This document shows positions 45,801 through 57,313 of a stretch of DNA of 64,000 nt, one piece after another. The stretch is from positions 646,880,468 to 646,944,467 of the forward strand of contig NC_081409.1 in NCBI RefSeq assembly GCF_030272615.1. The letters are read 5' to 3'. The DNA is from Cryptomeria japonica (Eukaryota; Streptophyta; Pinopsida; Cupressales; Cupressaceae). The translations under genes were made by a program, and so were the position numbers. Each line of letters starts with the position of its first letter. The stretch's first letter is position 1. The notes under the pieces are model-generated. The model saw nothing but the letters and a program-made list of their open reading frames with translations. It searched no databases and had not been told where the DNA came from.

Positions 45801-47065
45801 TTTGGGGGCATAATATCTATGATTATGGTTATCCTATCCAAGAAAATGGTATTGCTAAGTGGAAATGGAACTCCTTGGATCCCATAGAATTGGATTAGCA
45901 TCAAAAAGAATTTTTTATCGATATTCTCAGCAAAAGGATTATTTTACCTTCCCCTGAAAAGGACATTATTAGGTGGTGCGGTTCCTCTGATGGTAAATAC
46001 AAAGTATGTTTTGGTTACAAATTAAAAGAAGCGGCCATAGACAAAAAAGATTGGCCCATTAATCTTTTTTTGGTATCGGTACCTCCTTCCCAAAGCAGGC
46101 TCTTTTGCCTGGTTGGCTTGTTAGAACAAGATCTTAAGTAAAGAAAGGCTCTATTCAATGGGTATCAATGGACCCAACAGATGCACTTTATGTCTAGAGC
46201 ATGAAAAGACTACGGATCATCTACTTCTCCATTGCAAATTATCCAGCCACTATTGGTGGCATTTCATGGGAAAATTTAGAATCTTTGGCCCCTTCCCATC
46301 AAGGTTGGATAAGTGGTTTTTGCAATGGCTAAACTAGCAAGAAAGGCTATTTTTGTTGATTTTCTTTATATCCTACCATCGCTTCTGATTTGGGAAATTT
46401 GGAAAGAAAGGAATCATAGAATCTTCCAAGGTAAAGAGATGAGCTTACTATCTCTTTGCGAGAAAATTGAGATCCACCTAATTGAGCTCTTGAATGAGGC
46501 TACTCAATCCAAATCATTAAAGAAGAAGTTGTACACAAACTAGGATTGTAAGATTAAGCTAGCTCTTCCAAATCTACTCATTCCACCACTTTTTGGCTTG
46601 GGAAACCCGGTGGATCAGGTCAATCCAAGAGTGGGGGTGAAATGGGATGCCCCAGAGCCTGGGTGGAGCAAGGTAAACTTCTATGGTGCTTCTACACGAA
46701 ATTCGGGTCAAAGTGGTATTGGTTGTATTTTGAGGGACTCCGATGGTTTTTGTATAAAAGAAATCTATGAAAAGATTGGAGTTGCTACTAACAATGAAGC
46801 TGAATTTAGAGCAACTTTAAGAGGTCTTCAATTAGGGAAGGAGCTTGGGGTGTAGAGAATTCATCTGGAGGGAGACTCATTAAATGTGGTTAATGTGATC
46901 CGCTGTAATAACATCCCTAGTTGGCACCTTAACCAGTGGCTTCAATTGATTTTGGTTTTGTTAGCCACCTTTGATGAATTTCGGGTTAGCCACATCTATA
47001 GGGAAGGTAATGGAGAGGCCGATAGACTCTCTAAATTGGCAATAGCCATTGGTGACCCCCCCTAA
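42896..47065 (+). pseudogene. LINE ORF2 (endonuclease, reverse transcriptase, RNase H)
   Basis: All major blocks share one frame from the ATG at 42896 to TAA at 47063-47065 (1,389 codons), apart from two short slips at about 45070-45210 and 46065-46330. Order: AP endonuclease with LLSWNVRGIN, LLQETKWSK (catalytic E at 43001-43003), VVARDFNEIL (GDFN changed to ARDFN) and SDH at 43568-43576. Reverse transcriptase has DFRPISLCNMVYKIVTKIIA, QSGFSPGRSI, KLDILKAYD and GIQQGDPIS; its active site is FVND at 44960-44971 instead of FADD. A zf-RVT type cluster CTLCLEHEKTTDHLLLHC lies near 46180-46240. RNase H (46598-47060) has NFYGAS with catalytic D replaced by Y (46682-46684), NNEAE, LEGDS and GNGEADRLS. 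About ten in-frame stops. Confidence 0.9.
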
Positions 47066-47821
47066 TCTTCCACCGATGTTATGGCATGCTTATCCTGCCA
47101 AGCAATGATGGTTTCCAATTGAGTTTGTCAACGGTGGCATCTACTGATTGTCTGCTCCTTACAGATGATGGTTCTCTCTTGGGCTAGTTGGTGATGTAGT
47201 ATTTCCTCCACTAGTTGACATGGTATCCTCACTATCTCATTGAGGGGGGTGCTCTCCGGTTGGGTCTCTTGCTAGTTGCATTCTTATCTCTTCTTTTGAT
47301 TAAGTTTCTCTTTGTATTAATCACCGGTTGTGGTGCAAACCAATGTATTGCTTCCCGATTGCCGCTTTACTCCTTCTCAACCTAATGGTCGTGGTTCCAG
47401 TGGATAGACTGACCAAATGACTTGATATCCTATTAAGGTTTCTTCTTGTCACCAAGATGTGACACATTTCCATCATCATTGATCTATGCTGGTTTGGGCC
47501 CCGTGGCAATTGGATATAAGTGTACTTTAATTAATATCTAGTTACGACTAGACCCTTTCAAGATTTTCTTATAATCACCTGATGGTTAAAGTCGGTCGAT
47601 ATTAAGTTGACGAGTTTTGGCTCAGATGTTGTTTGGACACTATAATTTCACGCGTGTGTGTATTCAATTGGCATGAACTGCTTGCAGGGTGTCATATTCT
47701 CTAGTTTGATGTCTTGCTATTTAATAATGGAATACCCTCATTTTTCCATCAAACTGTTGCTTTCTTTTCTCGATGACTTGCTATGGAGACCCCAATTCTC
47801 CTTGAAGCTACTTGTCGCTAG
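47066..47821. other. LINE segment between ORF2 and the extra 3' frame
   Basis: About 750 bp in which all plus frames are full of stops. GC content is a little above the surrounding F interior. No motif recognised. Confidence 0.5.
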
Positions 47822-48526
47822 ATGGCTTTCCTAGGTGAAATCACGGACAAACATCTGCAGGAGGTCCTCTTCTCTCAACATCTTCTTATTCTCCACAGCC
47901 TTAAGAGGATTCTAGGAAAGGAATTCATTATGGCTTATCACAGGTAGAGAGCCAATGCCGATATCCCGGTGTTTTTCCTTGCAATGATATTATACATGGG
48001 TACTAGCAAGCAGAGAGCAAAATTGATAACTCAAATGATGTTTAAAAATTGCCTTTTGGGGGAGATTGATGTTGTATTGGATAATATTGATGCCAATCTG
48101 TGAATTCCACTTCCCCATAATTACTATATGACCTTAGGCAACGGGGTGAAGGTAAGGAAGCTTGTGATTGTTAACTCCCTGGACTTTGATACTCTTCAAG
48201 CAACCTGGCTTGTCATTACTAGGAACATTGAATTCCTTCTTAAAGTGGTTGGCATCCAAAATGGCTTCACCTTGGAATGGATGGCAAAATTTCTTCATGA
48301 TGAAGAGCTAGCGGGTGCTGATGATTTTGGGATTTTGGAGAATGGAGATTTGGTGGTTGGTAATGACTAGGGGTTTGGGCTTGGTGAGGAGTGGTTCCCA
48401 AACAACTATCGACTCCCTAGGGAGAAGGCAAAATCGACAGCTCACTTGAAATGTGGCATTGAATGCCCTATTGTCTTGGATGTGGCTCATGCTCCTGCGG
48501 ATAGTGCTTCTGAAGACTCCGTTTGA
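47822..48526 (+). pseudogene. LINE 3' extra reading frame (ORF3-like), unknown function
   Basis: A 705-bp frame (234 codons plus TGA) from MAFLGEITDKHLQEVLFSQH to ADSASEDSV. It is broken by only three stops: TAG near 47946, TGA near 48101 and TAG near 48368. Each can be explained by one C-to-T change (CAG or CGA). The conceptual product is mixed and globular-looking, with VFFLAMILYMGTSKQRAKLI, YYMTLGNGVKVRKLVIVNSL, LQATWLVITRNIEFLLKVVG, and an acidic C-terminus. It is in the same frame as ORF2 but separated by 750 non-coding bases. I do not recognise a family. It could be an additional LINE protein or captured host exon(s). Confidence 0.45.
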
Positions 48527-48820
48527 CTCTGGTTGTCATTGTTCTCTCCGGCTTCTTTGATTTTGTTATTTTCTATTTTTGTTTTAAAGCCTCTGCTATC
48601 TACCTTAAGAGGTTGGTATTTGATGTCTTGTACTCATCCAACTGTCATTGCTGGTTTTTCTTTGTTTAAGGAATAGAGCTAAGGTAGGGGGTTTTCTTCC
48701 TAGTTCTTTCCCCCTACCGCTCTCACTAAATCAGGCCTTGTATTCTCTTTTTTGATTAATACAAGGGTGTTGCCCCTCTGCAGCTATTTACTTATTAAAA
48801 AAAATAAATGAATCTTTAAT

Positions 48821-49728
48821 TAAATAATTAAAATAATTTAATTAAAGGGGATAAATAAAAATTAATTAAATAATTTATATTATTTAACTAATATAAAAAG
48901 GGGATTTGTTTAATTGATGAAATATTAAAAGATAGAATAATTAGTAAACATAGAAGGCTTGATTAATTAACGAATTAATTTAACTTAATATGGGCTAATT
49001 AGTCAAATTGATGCACAAAGACACAAATTTAGTCAAATTAAGTCAAATTGGATCAAATTGGGTCAAATTGGGAAGGTTCAGACAAAAAATGGGAATAATT
49101 AAGCAAAAATGGGCAAATTCGGTAAAATCGAGTAGCAACAGGTAAATTAAGTCAAAGTGGATTGATAGACAAAAAAGAGATGAATGTGGTGGTATGGGAT
49201 TGGAGAAGAGGTCAAAATGAAACCATAAAATAGAAATAGGGGGAAAATTAAGCCAATGAGACCGAAAATGGAAATCCCGAAGAAGCACGACAAAAAAGAA
49301 AGTGAAAAACCCTAAATCAACATAGGGGTTTAGGTAGAAAAATGACATCACCAAATCAAGAGGGGAATGAACCAACACAAAGGAGATGAATTTGAGGAAA
49401 AATTGAAATCCAAACTTGAAATGGGAAAAAAATGAAATAATCTGGATAAAAAATGGGAAAGACAAAACAATAGGACCAAATCAAGAGCAAAAAACCCTAA
49501 TTGGGCCCAAATTAGGCAAACTAACACTGCAAAGGTGAAAAGGGAAAGATCGCACACAAAGGGGATGAAGTTAAGGGTAAAATGAAACCCCAAACTCAAG
49601 ATGGGAAGAAAATGAAATGATCTAGATAGAAAATGGCAAAGACAAAATGAGATAGGATCACACGAAAAATGAAGATTATACGAGTGATTAGGTTAAAAAT
49701 GAAGAATGTAAGTGATACCAATTTTTAG
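48821..49728 (+). repeat. Family F interior, copy a, second part
   Basis: Resumes after the LINE and follows 54016-54953 closely (aggtcaaaatgaaaccataa, ggggtttaggtag). The minus-strand frames at 49043-49465 match those at 54259-54603 only because the DNA copies match. Ends aagtgataccaatttttag before the F LTR start. Confidence 0.75.
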
Positions 49729-49735
49729 TTTTTAC

Positions 49736-50786
49736 TGTTGGTATTTTGGTATGGTTTTGTCATTGATGTCAACACCTACTAAAACTCTAGCACTTTGGAG
49801 ATCCAGCAACATTCACCGGCAAGCAAGTGACTTTTGCATAGTCACCGATATATGGTACACCGGTAGGATATAATGATCACCGACACTTGCAATGGCATGG
49901 AAAACACTTGGTAATATCAAAAACATCATTTTGACATCTTGTTTTGGAGAATTGGTTATTGGTATATTCACATTTGCATATTTACTATTATCGACAAATA
50001 AGTCCAGGGTATACACCAGTAGGTTTATCTTTTCCAAATCAGCATGGCATGCTTTGGAGATTATTAATTATTGTTGTAAATGCATTAAGCCGACATGTTC
50101 AATCGGTTATTGCATCGGATATTGTTTTGTTTGTAAAATGCTTTTATTGTAAATATCTTGTAGAGCCGACCTACTAAAATTGGTCTTAGGTTATGGTATA
50201 AATGTAAGATCTTATTTGTAAGATCAAATAAGGAATGTGAAAAAGGATTGTGTGTAGGTATATGCAAGAATAAGTAGAGCTATACATGCAGACATCATTT
50301 GAAGATTGAAGGAGGGTTTTTGTGAAGACAATGAAAACTACACCGGTACTAAATCTAGCATATGAAGATGCTATTTTGTGCAGTACATTCTTATTGGATT
50401 TAACCATCCAACTGTAGTCAGTGTGACTCCCATTTGTGATTGAGTAGTGAGCTCTAGGTGCTTGGCCTTTCTGCATGTCCAGAACCCATTTGTGTACACT
50501 TACTATTTGTAGTAGTATCATCTGATTGTGGGTAAGGTTTCCCACCATGGTTTTTCCCCTTACAGGGTTTCCATGTTCAAATATTGGTGTTATGTGTTGT
50601 GGATGACTTTGTCTTTATGTTTCATGCACTAATCCTTACCGGTATAGCAATTAACTATTAAATCTGTCTACTGACATATTGAACTGGTTTACCAGTATTA
50701 AGAATTAAGTTGGTTAAGTTGTTTTGGTTTGAATTTATTTGACAACTAATTCACCCCCCCCTCTCAGTTGTCTCCGGGACCTAACA
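49736..50786 (+). mobile_element. Solo copia LTR G
   Basis: 1,051 bp, tgttggtatt...gacctaaca, with flanking tttac (49731-49735) and tctac (50787-50791), a 5-bp target duplication with one change. Carries a TATA box (tataaat 50197-50203), the cccaccatggtttttcccct box at about 50540 and the ttcacccccccctctcag box at about 50750. No interior is attached, so recombination between its LTRs has removed the body. Confidence 0.85.
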
Positions 50787-51521
50787 TCTACACCCCTCAT
50801 ATGGATGGAGGTAAGTATTTTAATATACTTATTTTTCTTTATTTTAAATTTATGTAGATTATTACATGCCTTTGTAACACTTATAAGATGTCTTCATAAA
50901 TATTAAGGGATAATGACAGTGAAAATTGTAAACTTAATCAACATATAAGTATAAATTCCATATTGATAGCTTACATATAAGTAGAAATATTTGTACTCAT
51001 TTAAATACCCAATGGAATAAAAGGATGATACATTTTATTATGTCAAGTATAACTTCATGTGGTGAGTATTACATTTCATGTGTGGTACTAAACAAATTAG
51101 AAGAATGTTTCAAATTGATTATGTCAATCTCTTGTGTTCAATTTATTTTTTAATGATATGGGTCATGATTATATTTAGAATTATAAAAAGTTTTGATGGA
51201 TTCAATTAGTCTATTGTGACGTAATTTCATGTTATACTTATGCTTCCTATAGCATCCTAAATTGTACATCATTGCTAGCATGTCCTATTCCATGCTTGCT
51301 TAGCACTCATTTTAGTGTGTCTCATTCTAGTATGCATTATAGAACTTCATTATTGTAATGTCATCAAATTGTGACCATAGCAATTTTTGACTGCATTAGG
51401 GTCCTCACACATGCGAGTTCGAATCATCTAGCTTGATCGAAGACCGAAGATTGCTCAACCCTCATAAACAACTTCTTCCTTAGCCTTTGCATCATCCCGT
51501 TTGTACTTTGCCCTAAAGAAA

Positions 51522-51619
51522 GGGGTAGGAAAGGGGCATGGCACAACTATCGCCCCTTGGATAGGGGTGTGGTACCCTTGTCCTCCTAGGAGAGGGGAGT
51601 GGCACCCCTGCCCCTACCC
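51522..51619. repeat. GC-rich inverted repeat in F LTR b
   Basis: Left arm ggggtaggaaaggggcatgg (51522-51541, continuing cac) can pair with right arm gtggcacccctgcccctacc (51599-51618). The interior also has ggggtgtggtaccc. The same structure, with changes, is in LTR c at 55684-55781. Confidence 0.6.
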
Positions 51620-52591
51620 TCTTTTGGGGTAGGACCCTTCCTAGGGTTGCATTGTTGGTTGTTCATTGGGTGAGAAACTCCCCTGATGTTGGCCCATGAC
51701 GAAAATCAAATCCACTAACATGTATTTAAGGGGCATTCATCCTCTCATTTGCATAAGTTTGATAAGTGGGAGAGGTCGAAGTTGGATAGATTCAAGCTGC
51801 ATAAGCGATCAAGCATTCAAGCATTCTTTTCCAGCATTGAGCATTCTCAAGTCTCCCTTCAGGGCTAGGTGTTGAATTCAAGTCAAGGATTCATCCATTG
51901 AAGAGGAGATTGATTTCAACATACAATTCCACACAAGCATTTCTATCAACATTGCTACTATAACCTCCCTTGAGATAATTTACAATTCAGTCTTTCATCT
52001 ACTTGCAAGTACTTTCGTTCATTACTTGGTTAATTCCAAAATTGGGGTTTGACCTAAAGGCAAACCCCCAATCCCAACCCATTTTCCTCTTTTTTCTGTG
52101 TGTAGGTTGTAGGTGAACAGTTGTACTTTTGAATTCAGGCTCTATTTGCAGAGGTGGAAAAACCCTTTTCATTTCACTGATTTTTTGGAGGACAGTGTAC
52201 CTTCCTGCCACAGTCCGAGTAACTTTTGCTCAAATTCACAAGGCAACTTCATCTCGACATATTATTGCCAGAGCCAGGTGTACAACTTTATCCCATATTC
52301 CGATCTCAAGTTATAATCAGTTCTTTGTCACTTTTGCACTACATAATTTAATCAATTTCCTTTCCATTTCAAACAAGGAAGAGGGGTCAACTTAACATTC
52401 CCAATTCATTTAGAATTCAATCTACCATCTTCATGTGAAGAGATTGAATCTAGTGAATTTTCCTCTCCTCTTCCTCATGTAACATGGTGAAAAGTGTTTG
52501 AAGGGTAATCAATAGCGAAACTCTCATCTCTCTTTGAGGGAAATAGTAGTTTCCTTCTTGATCTATCATTCACCATTTTTCCACCATTACA

Positions 52592-54953
52592 TTTTGGTAA
52601 ACCCGACTTCTTGCATGATTTCTTTGGAACAAAATTGCATATTTTTCATTTACAAGTTTCAAATTTCTATAAACTTAGTGGTTAAATCATTAAAACCCCT
52701 AGTTTTTAAATAAAATTGAACTTATGATTTGTAAAAATTGCTTGTGTTTATCTTAGATATGAAAATTGTTTTGATTGTGAAATTCAATTTCCTCATTGTC
52801 TTGTTCAATTTGCAATTAAAATTTCCAAAATTAAGAGGTTACTTGTCAAAACTCTAATTTTTAAAAATCATCTTGAACTTGTGCAAAAATTGATTTTCAA
52901 TTTAATTTTCAGATTTTTGATTGTTCTCAGATTTGTCTATAATCCTACAATTCAAATTTTCAATTTCCCCCCTTTTTTCCAAAATTCAAATTTCAAAATT
53001 AAGTGGTTAGGTCATCAAACTCTAATTTTTAAAATTAATTGGATTTTGTGTGAATTTCAAATCAATTTCATTTACATTCAAATTTCTAAACATTTTCCAA
53101 GGTGTCCCTATCCATTAGGTTTGACCCTTTTCAAAATTGCAATTCAATTCCTCTTTTTCTTCAAAACCCTAAAAGGGTCCTATTTTCACATTTGCGCCTT
53201 CATTTCACCCATCTAGAGATCGTAAAATTCACCAATTTTTTGGGGTTAGCTTTAAAATCATCATAATATCCATCCCTAAAAATTTCAAAAAAAAGTTGGT
53301 TGAACCATGTGCATTCTCGCCATGGTCCTCAACTTTTTTCTTGAAATTTCGGGAGACTGTGTTTAATAGTCTAAATCTAGAAGATTGGCTGATTTTATCG
53401 ATTTTTTATCCCTCTAGAATTAGAAATACCTTTAAAATTTAACATTTCAAATTTCAAGAAATTTTTTAAAATTAAGAGGTTAATTATAGTCTACCTTGAT
53501 TTTAAAATTAAGTGGTATTCCCTTGGCCCTAATTTTAAAATTCCAATTTCCTTTTATTTTTGGAAATTGTGTCATTCCCTTCTTCCAACAAAGTTCAATT
53601 TGTGTAATCATTATTTTCTTAAATTTTGCATTAACCAATCATATAAAAAGTACAATAAATTCTTTATAAAAGGAGAATATGTAACCCTAAAGTTGTGCAA
53701 CCCTAAAGAAACCCTTAAGGGATAAAGTGTATTTAATAATTAAAATAAAAGGTACATTCCTAATAGACTAATCATATAAAATGAGTTATTTTCAAAAAGC
53801 ATAATTTTCAAAAATCAAAGAGAAATATCAGAAATATCCAAGATATTATTTCCATGTTGAAAAATTAGGAGGATATTAGGCAATTAAATATTAAAAAAAG
53901 AAGATATTATCCTCATATGAGAATATAATTAAAAAAGTAAATAAATAAAGATATTTATTTAATTTTTATGACATAATTAGCTAACTCAATAATTTAAATA
54001 AATTATTTTATAGGTTATTAAAAATGTATCTTTAATTAAATAATTAAAATAATTTAATTAAAGGGGATAAATCAAATTAATTAAATAATTTATATTATTT
54101 AACTAATATATAAAGGGGATTTGATTAAATGATGAAATATTAAAAGATAGAATAATTAGTAAAAAGAGAAGGCTTGATTAATTAACGAATTAATTTAACT
54201 TAATAGGGGCTAATTAGTCAAATTGACACACAAAGACACAAATTTAGTCAAATTAAGTCTAATTGGATCCAATTGGGTCAAATTGGGAAAGTTCATATAG
54301 AAAATGGGAATAATTAAGCGAAAATGGGCAAATTCGGTCAAACCGAGTAAAATCAAGTAGCAGTGGGTAAATTCGGTCAAAGTGGATTGATAGAGAAAAA
54401 AGAGATGAATGTGGTGGTATGGGACTGGAGAAGAGGTCAAAATGAAACCATAAAATAGAAATAGGGGGAAAATTAAGCCAACGAGACCGAAAATGGAAAT
54501 CTTGAAGCAGCATGACCAAAAAGAAAGTGAAAAACCCTAAATCAACATAGGGGTTTAGGTAGAAAAAAGACATCACCAAATTGAGAGGGGAATGAACCAA
54601 CACAAAGGAGATGAATTTGAGGAAAAATTAAAATCCCAAACTTGAAATGCAAAGAAAATGAAATAATATGGAGAAAAAATGGGAAAGACAAAATGGAAGG
54701 ACCGAATCAAGAGCAAAAAACCCTAATTGGGAACAAATTAGGCAAACTGATATTGCAAAAGTGAAAAGGAAAAGATTGCACACAAAGGGGATGAAGTTAA
54801 GGGTAAAATGAAACCCCAATCTCAATATGGGAAGAAAATGAAATGATTTGGATAGAAAATGGGAAAGACAAAACAGGACAAGATCACACGAAAAATGAAG
54901 ATTATACGAGTGATTAGGTTAAAAATGAAGAATTAAGTGATGCCAATTTTTAG
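52592..54953 (+). repeat. Family F interior, copy b
   Basis: 2.36 kb between two F LTRs, AT-rich and without gag or pol. Contains the inverted E LTR fragment at 53637-53746. A clear PPT is not visible before the next LTR (gaagaattaagtgatgcc is the most purine-rich part). A LARD-like, non-autonomous interior. Confidence 0.75.
53637..53746 (-). repeat. Family E LTR fragment inside F interior, copy b
   Basis: Second example of the captured E LTR piece with the same left junction as at 40564, so the capture is older than the F duplication. Confidence 0.7.
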
Positions 54954-56441
54954 TGTCTACACCCCTCATATGGATGGAGGTAAGTATTTTTATATATTTA
55001 TTTTTCTTTATTTTAAATTTCTGTAGATTATTACATGCCTTTGTAACACTATTAAGATGTCTTCATAAATATTAAGGGATAATGACAGTGAAAATTGTAA
55101 ACCTAATCAACATATAAGTATAATTCCATATTGATAGCTTACATATAAGTAGAAATATGTGTACTCATTTAAATACCTAATGGAATTAAAGTTTGATACA
55201 TTTTATTATGTTAAGTATAACTTCATGTGATGAGTATTACATTTCATATGTGGTACCATACAAATTAGAAGAACGTTTCAAATTGATTATGTCAATCTCT
55301 TGTGTTAAATTTATTTTTTAATGATATGGGTCATGGTTATATTTAGAATCATAAATAGTTTTGATGGATTCAATTAGTCTATTGTGATGTAATTTCATGT
55401 TATACCTATGCTTCCTATAGCATCCTAAATTGTACATCTTTGTTAGCATGTCCTATTCCATGCTTGCTTAACACTCATTTTAGTGTGTCTCATTCTAGTA
55501 TCCATTATAGAACTTTATTATTGTAGTGTCATAAAATTGTGACTGTAGTAATTTTTGACTGCATTAGGGTCCTCACGCATGCGAGTTTGAATCCTCTAGC
55601 TTGATCAGAGACTAGAGATTGCTCAACCCTCAGAAACAACCTCTTCCTTGGCCTCACCCCGTCCACACTTTTCCTTGGAGAAAGGGGTAGGAAAAGGGTG
55701 TGGTGCCATTGTCGCCCCTTAGATAGGGGTGTGGTACCCTTGTCCTCCTAGGAGAGAGACATGGCACCCCTGTCCTTGCCCTATTTTAGGGGCAGGACCC
55801 TTTCTAGGGTTGCATCATTGATTGTGCATCGGGTGGGAAACTCCCCTGATGTCGGCCCATGACGAAAATCAAATCCACTAACATGTATTTAAGGGGAATT
55901 AATCCTCTCATTTGCATAATTTTGATAAGTGGGAGATGTTGAAGTTGGATAGATTCAAGCTGCATAAGTGATCAAGAATTCAAGCATTCTTTTCCAGCAT
56001 TGAGCATTCTCAAGTCTCCCTTCAAGGCTAGGTGTTGAATTCAAGTCAAAGATTCAACCATTGAAGAGGAGATTGATTTTAACATACAATTCCACACAAG
56101 CATTTCTATCAACATTGCTACTACAACCTCCCTTGAGGTGATTTACAATTCAGTCTTTCATCTACTTGCAAGTACTTTCATTCATTACTTGGTTAATTCC
56201 AAAACTGGGGTTTGACCTAAAGGAAAACCCCTAATCCCAACCCATTTTCCTCTCTTTTCTGTGTGTAGGTTGCAGGTGCACAGTTGTACTTTCAGATTCA
56301 GGCTCTATTTGCAGACGTGGAAAAACCCTTTTCATTTCACGGATTTTTTGGAGGACCGTGTACCTTTTTGCCACGGTCTGAGCAACTTTTGCTCAAATTC
56401 GCAGGGCAACTTCATCTCGACATATTATTGCCAGATCCAGG
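54954..56441 (+). mobile_element. Family F LTR, copy c, truncated by element H
   Basis: Starts tgtctacacccctcatatgg and follows copy b to gccagatccagg at 56441, where the LTR of element H begins. The expected last 330 bp or so would lie beyond H, outside the window. Confidence 0.8.
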
Positions 56442-57203
56442 TGTAGACAACTAAAATTGTCCAGTCTAATTAAATAAATACTTTATTTATTTAATTATCT
56501 AAGCTTAATTCTTCTATTAATTAAATAAATCTTTATTTATTTAATTAATTCATGTATCCTCTTCTAGCCTTATTTCTCATTTAAATAAATACTTTTATTT
56601 ATTTAAATTATCCTTTTCCTAAATTAAATAAATATCTTATTTATTTAATTGATCCCACTTCTTCTATTAATTATATAAATCTTTATTTATTTAATTAATT
56701 CATTAACCTTTTCTACCCATGACACATGTCATTCATCTCTTAATTCCTACACTACCTACCCCTTTCATTATTTTATTATTTCTTTTACCTACCCTCTAAT
56801 CATAGCCGACCTCCTTTTACACCTCTTAATCTTATCCCTCCATTTCATATAGTGTCTTATATATAAGGAGATAATTTCTTCATTATCAAACCCTATTCAA
56901 TTTATGCACTTGACTACACTACGATCCTACTTGCAACCACATTCCATTCTTTGTTGAGCTCTTGTGCACATAAAATCTAAGAGCAAATATATCAAGCAAG
57001 ATCAATGGAGATAGGAAGAATGGAGATCCAAACCCTATTGGACATGTGATGGTATAATCTTTGTGATTTCATTTGATTTACATTGTCTTAGGTAATCTTC
57101 ATATGTTATGGTGGATCCTTGTTGTTGTTAAGCTAGGGTTTTGTGGTTGAATTCATTTAGCCTTTCAATATCGTTATTATTGTATCCATTTTCACCATAT
57201 ACA
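56442..57203 (+). repeat. Element H 5' LTR
   Basis: 762 bp, tgtagacaactaaaattg to caccatataca. The left half contains five palindromes of the type aattaaataaat...tttatttaatt at 56467-56497, 56516-56550, 56579-56608, 56622-56650 and 56666-56700. Confidence 0.8.
56858..56868 (+). promoter_or_regulatory. TATA box of LTR H
   Basis: ttatatataag, about 345 bp before the LTR end and followed by a typical plant-LTR run of C/T-rich sequence. Likely start site about 30 bp downstream. Confidence 0.55.
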
Positions 57204-57206
57204 TTT

Positions 57207-57224
57207 TGGCATGCCCGGTGGGAC
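57207..57224 (+). other. Element H primer binding site
   Basis: tggcatgcccggtgggac, three bases after the LTR end. It starts TGG, as required for pairing with a tRNA CCA end. I leave the tRNA unassigned. Confidence 0.65.
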
Positions 57225-57313
57225 TCTTGCCCTTTTTGCATTTAACATCCTTGTTGCAGATATTGTATTTTGAAGTTGCAGATCTGACATTTTCGATGAC
57301 ATTTTGGTATTTT

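Larger units (their letters stand above)
40961..48805 (+). mobile_element. L1-type LINE, full length
   Basis: 7,845 bp, from gggttcaaacc to a short A8 tail (48797-48804), flanked by a 15-bp duplication aaatgaatctttaat (40946-40960 and 48806-48820), which is the L1 mode of insertion by target-primed reverse transcription. ORF1, ORF2 and an additional 3' frame are present. The 3' end gggtgttgcccctctgcagc before the tail is like that of other plant LINEs. Many nonsense codons show it is dead, but its length and duplication are intact, which is unusual because most LINE copies are 5' truncated. Confidence 0.9.
49729..52591 (+). mobile_element. Family F LTR, copy b, split by solo LTR G
   Basis: The LTR starts at 49729 (ttttttac, corresponding to tgtctac of copy c), is interrupted by LTR G, and continues tctacacccctcatatgg at 50787 to ccaccattaca at 52591: about 1.81 kb without the insertion. 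Contains a TATA-like catgtatttaagggg (about 51718-51732) and a GC-rich inverted repeat (51522-51619). PBS-like tggtaaacccgac follows at 52595-52607. Confidence 0.78.

Noticed and set aside
49043-49599. Phe-rich minus-strand frames that recur at 54210-54825
   Set aside because: The match follows from near-identical DNA copies of the F interior. Composition is extreme and differences between copies are not biased to synonymous sites as far as I can see.
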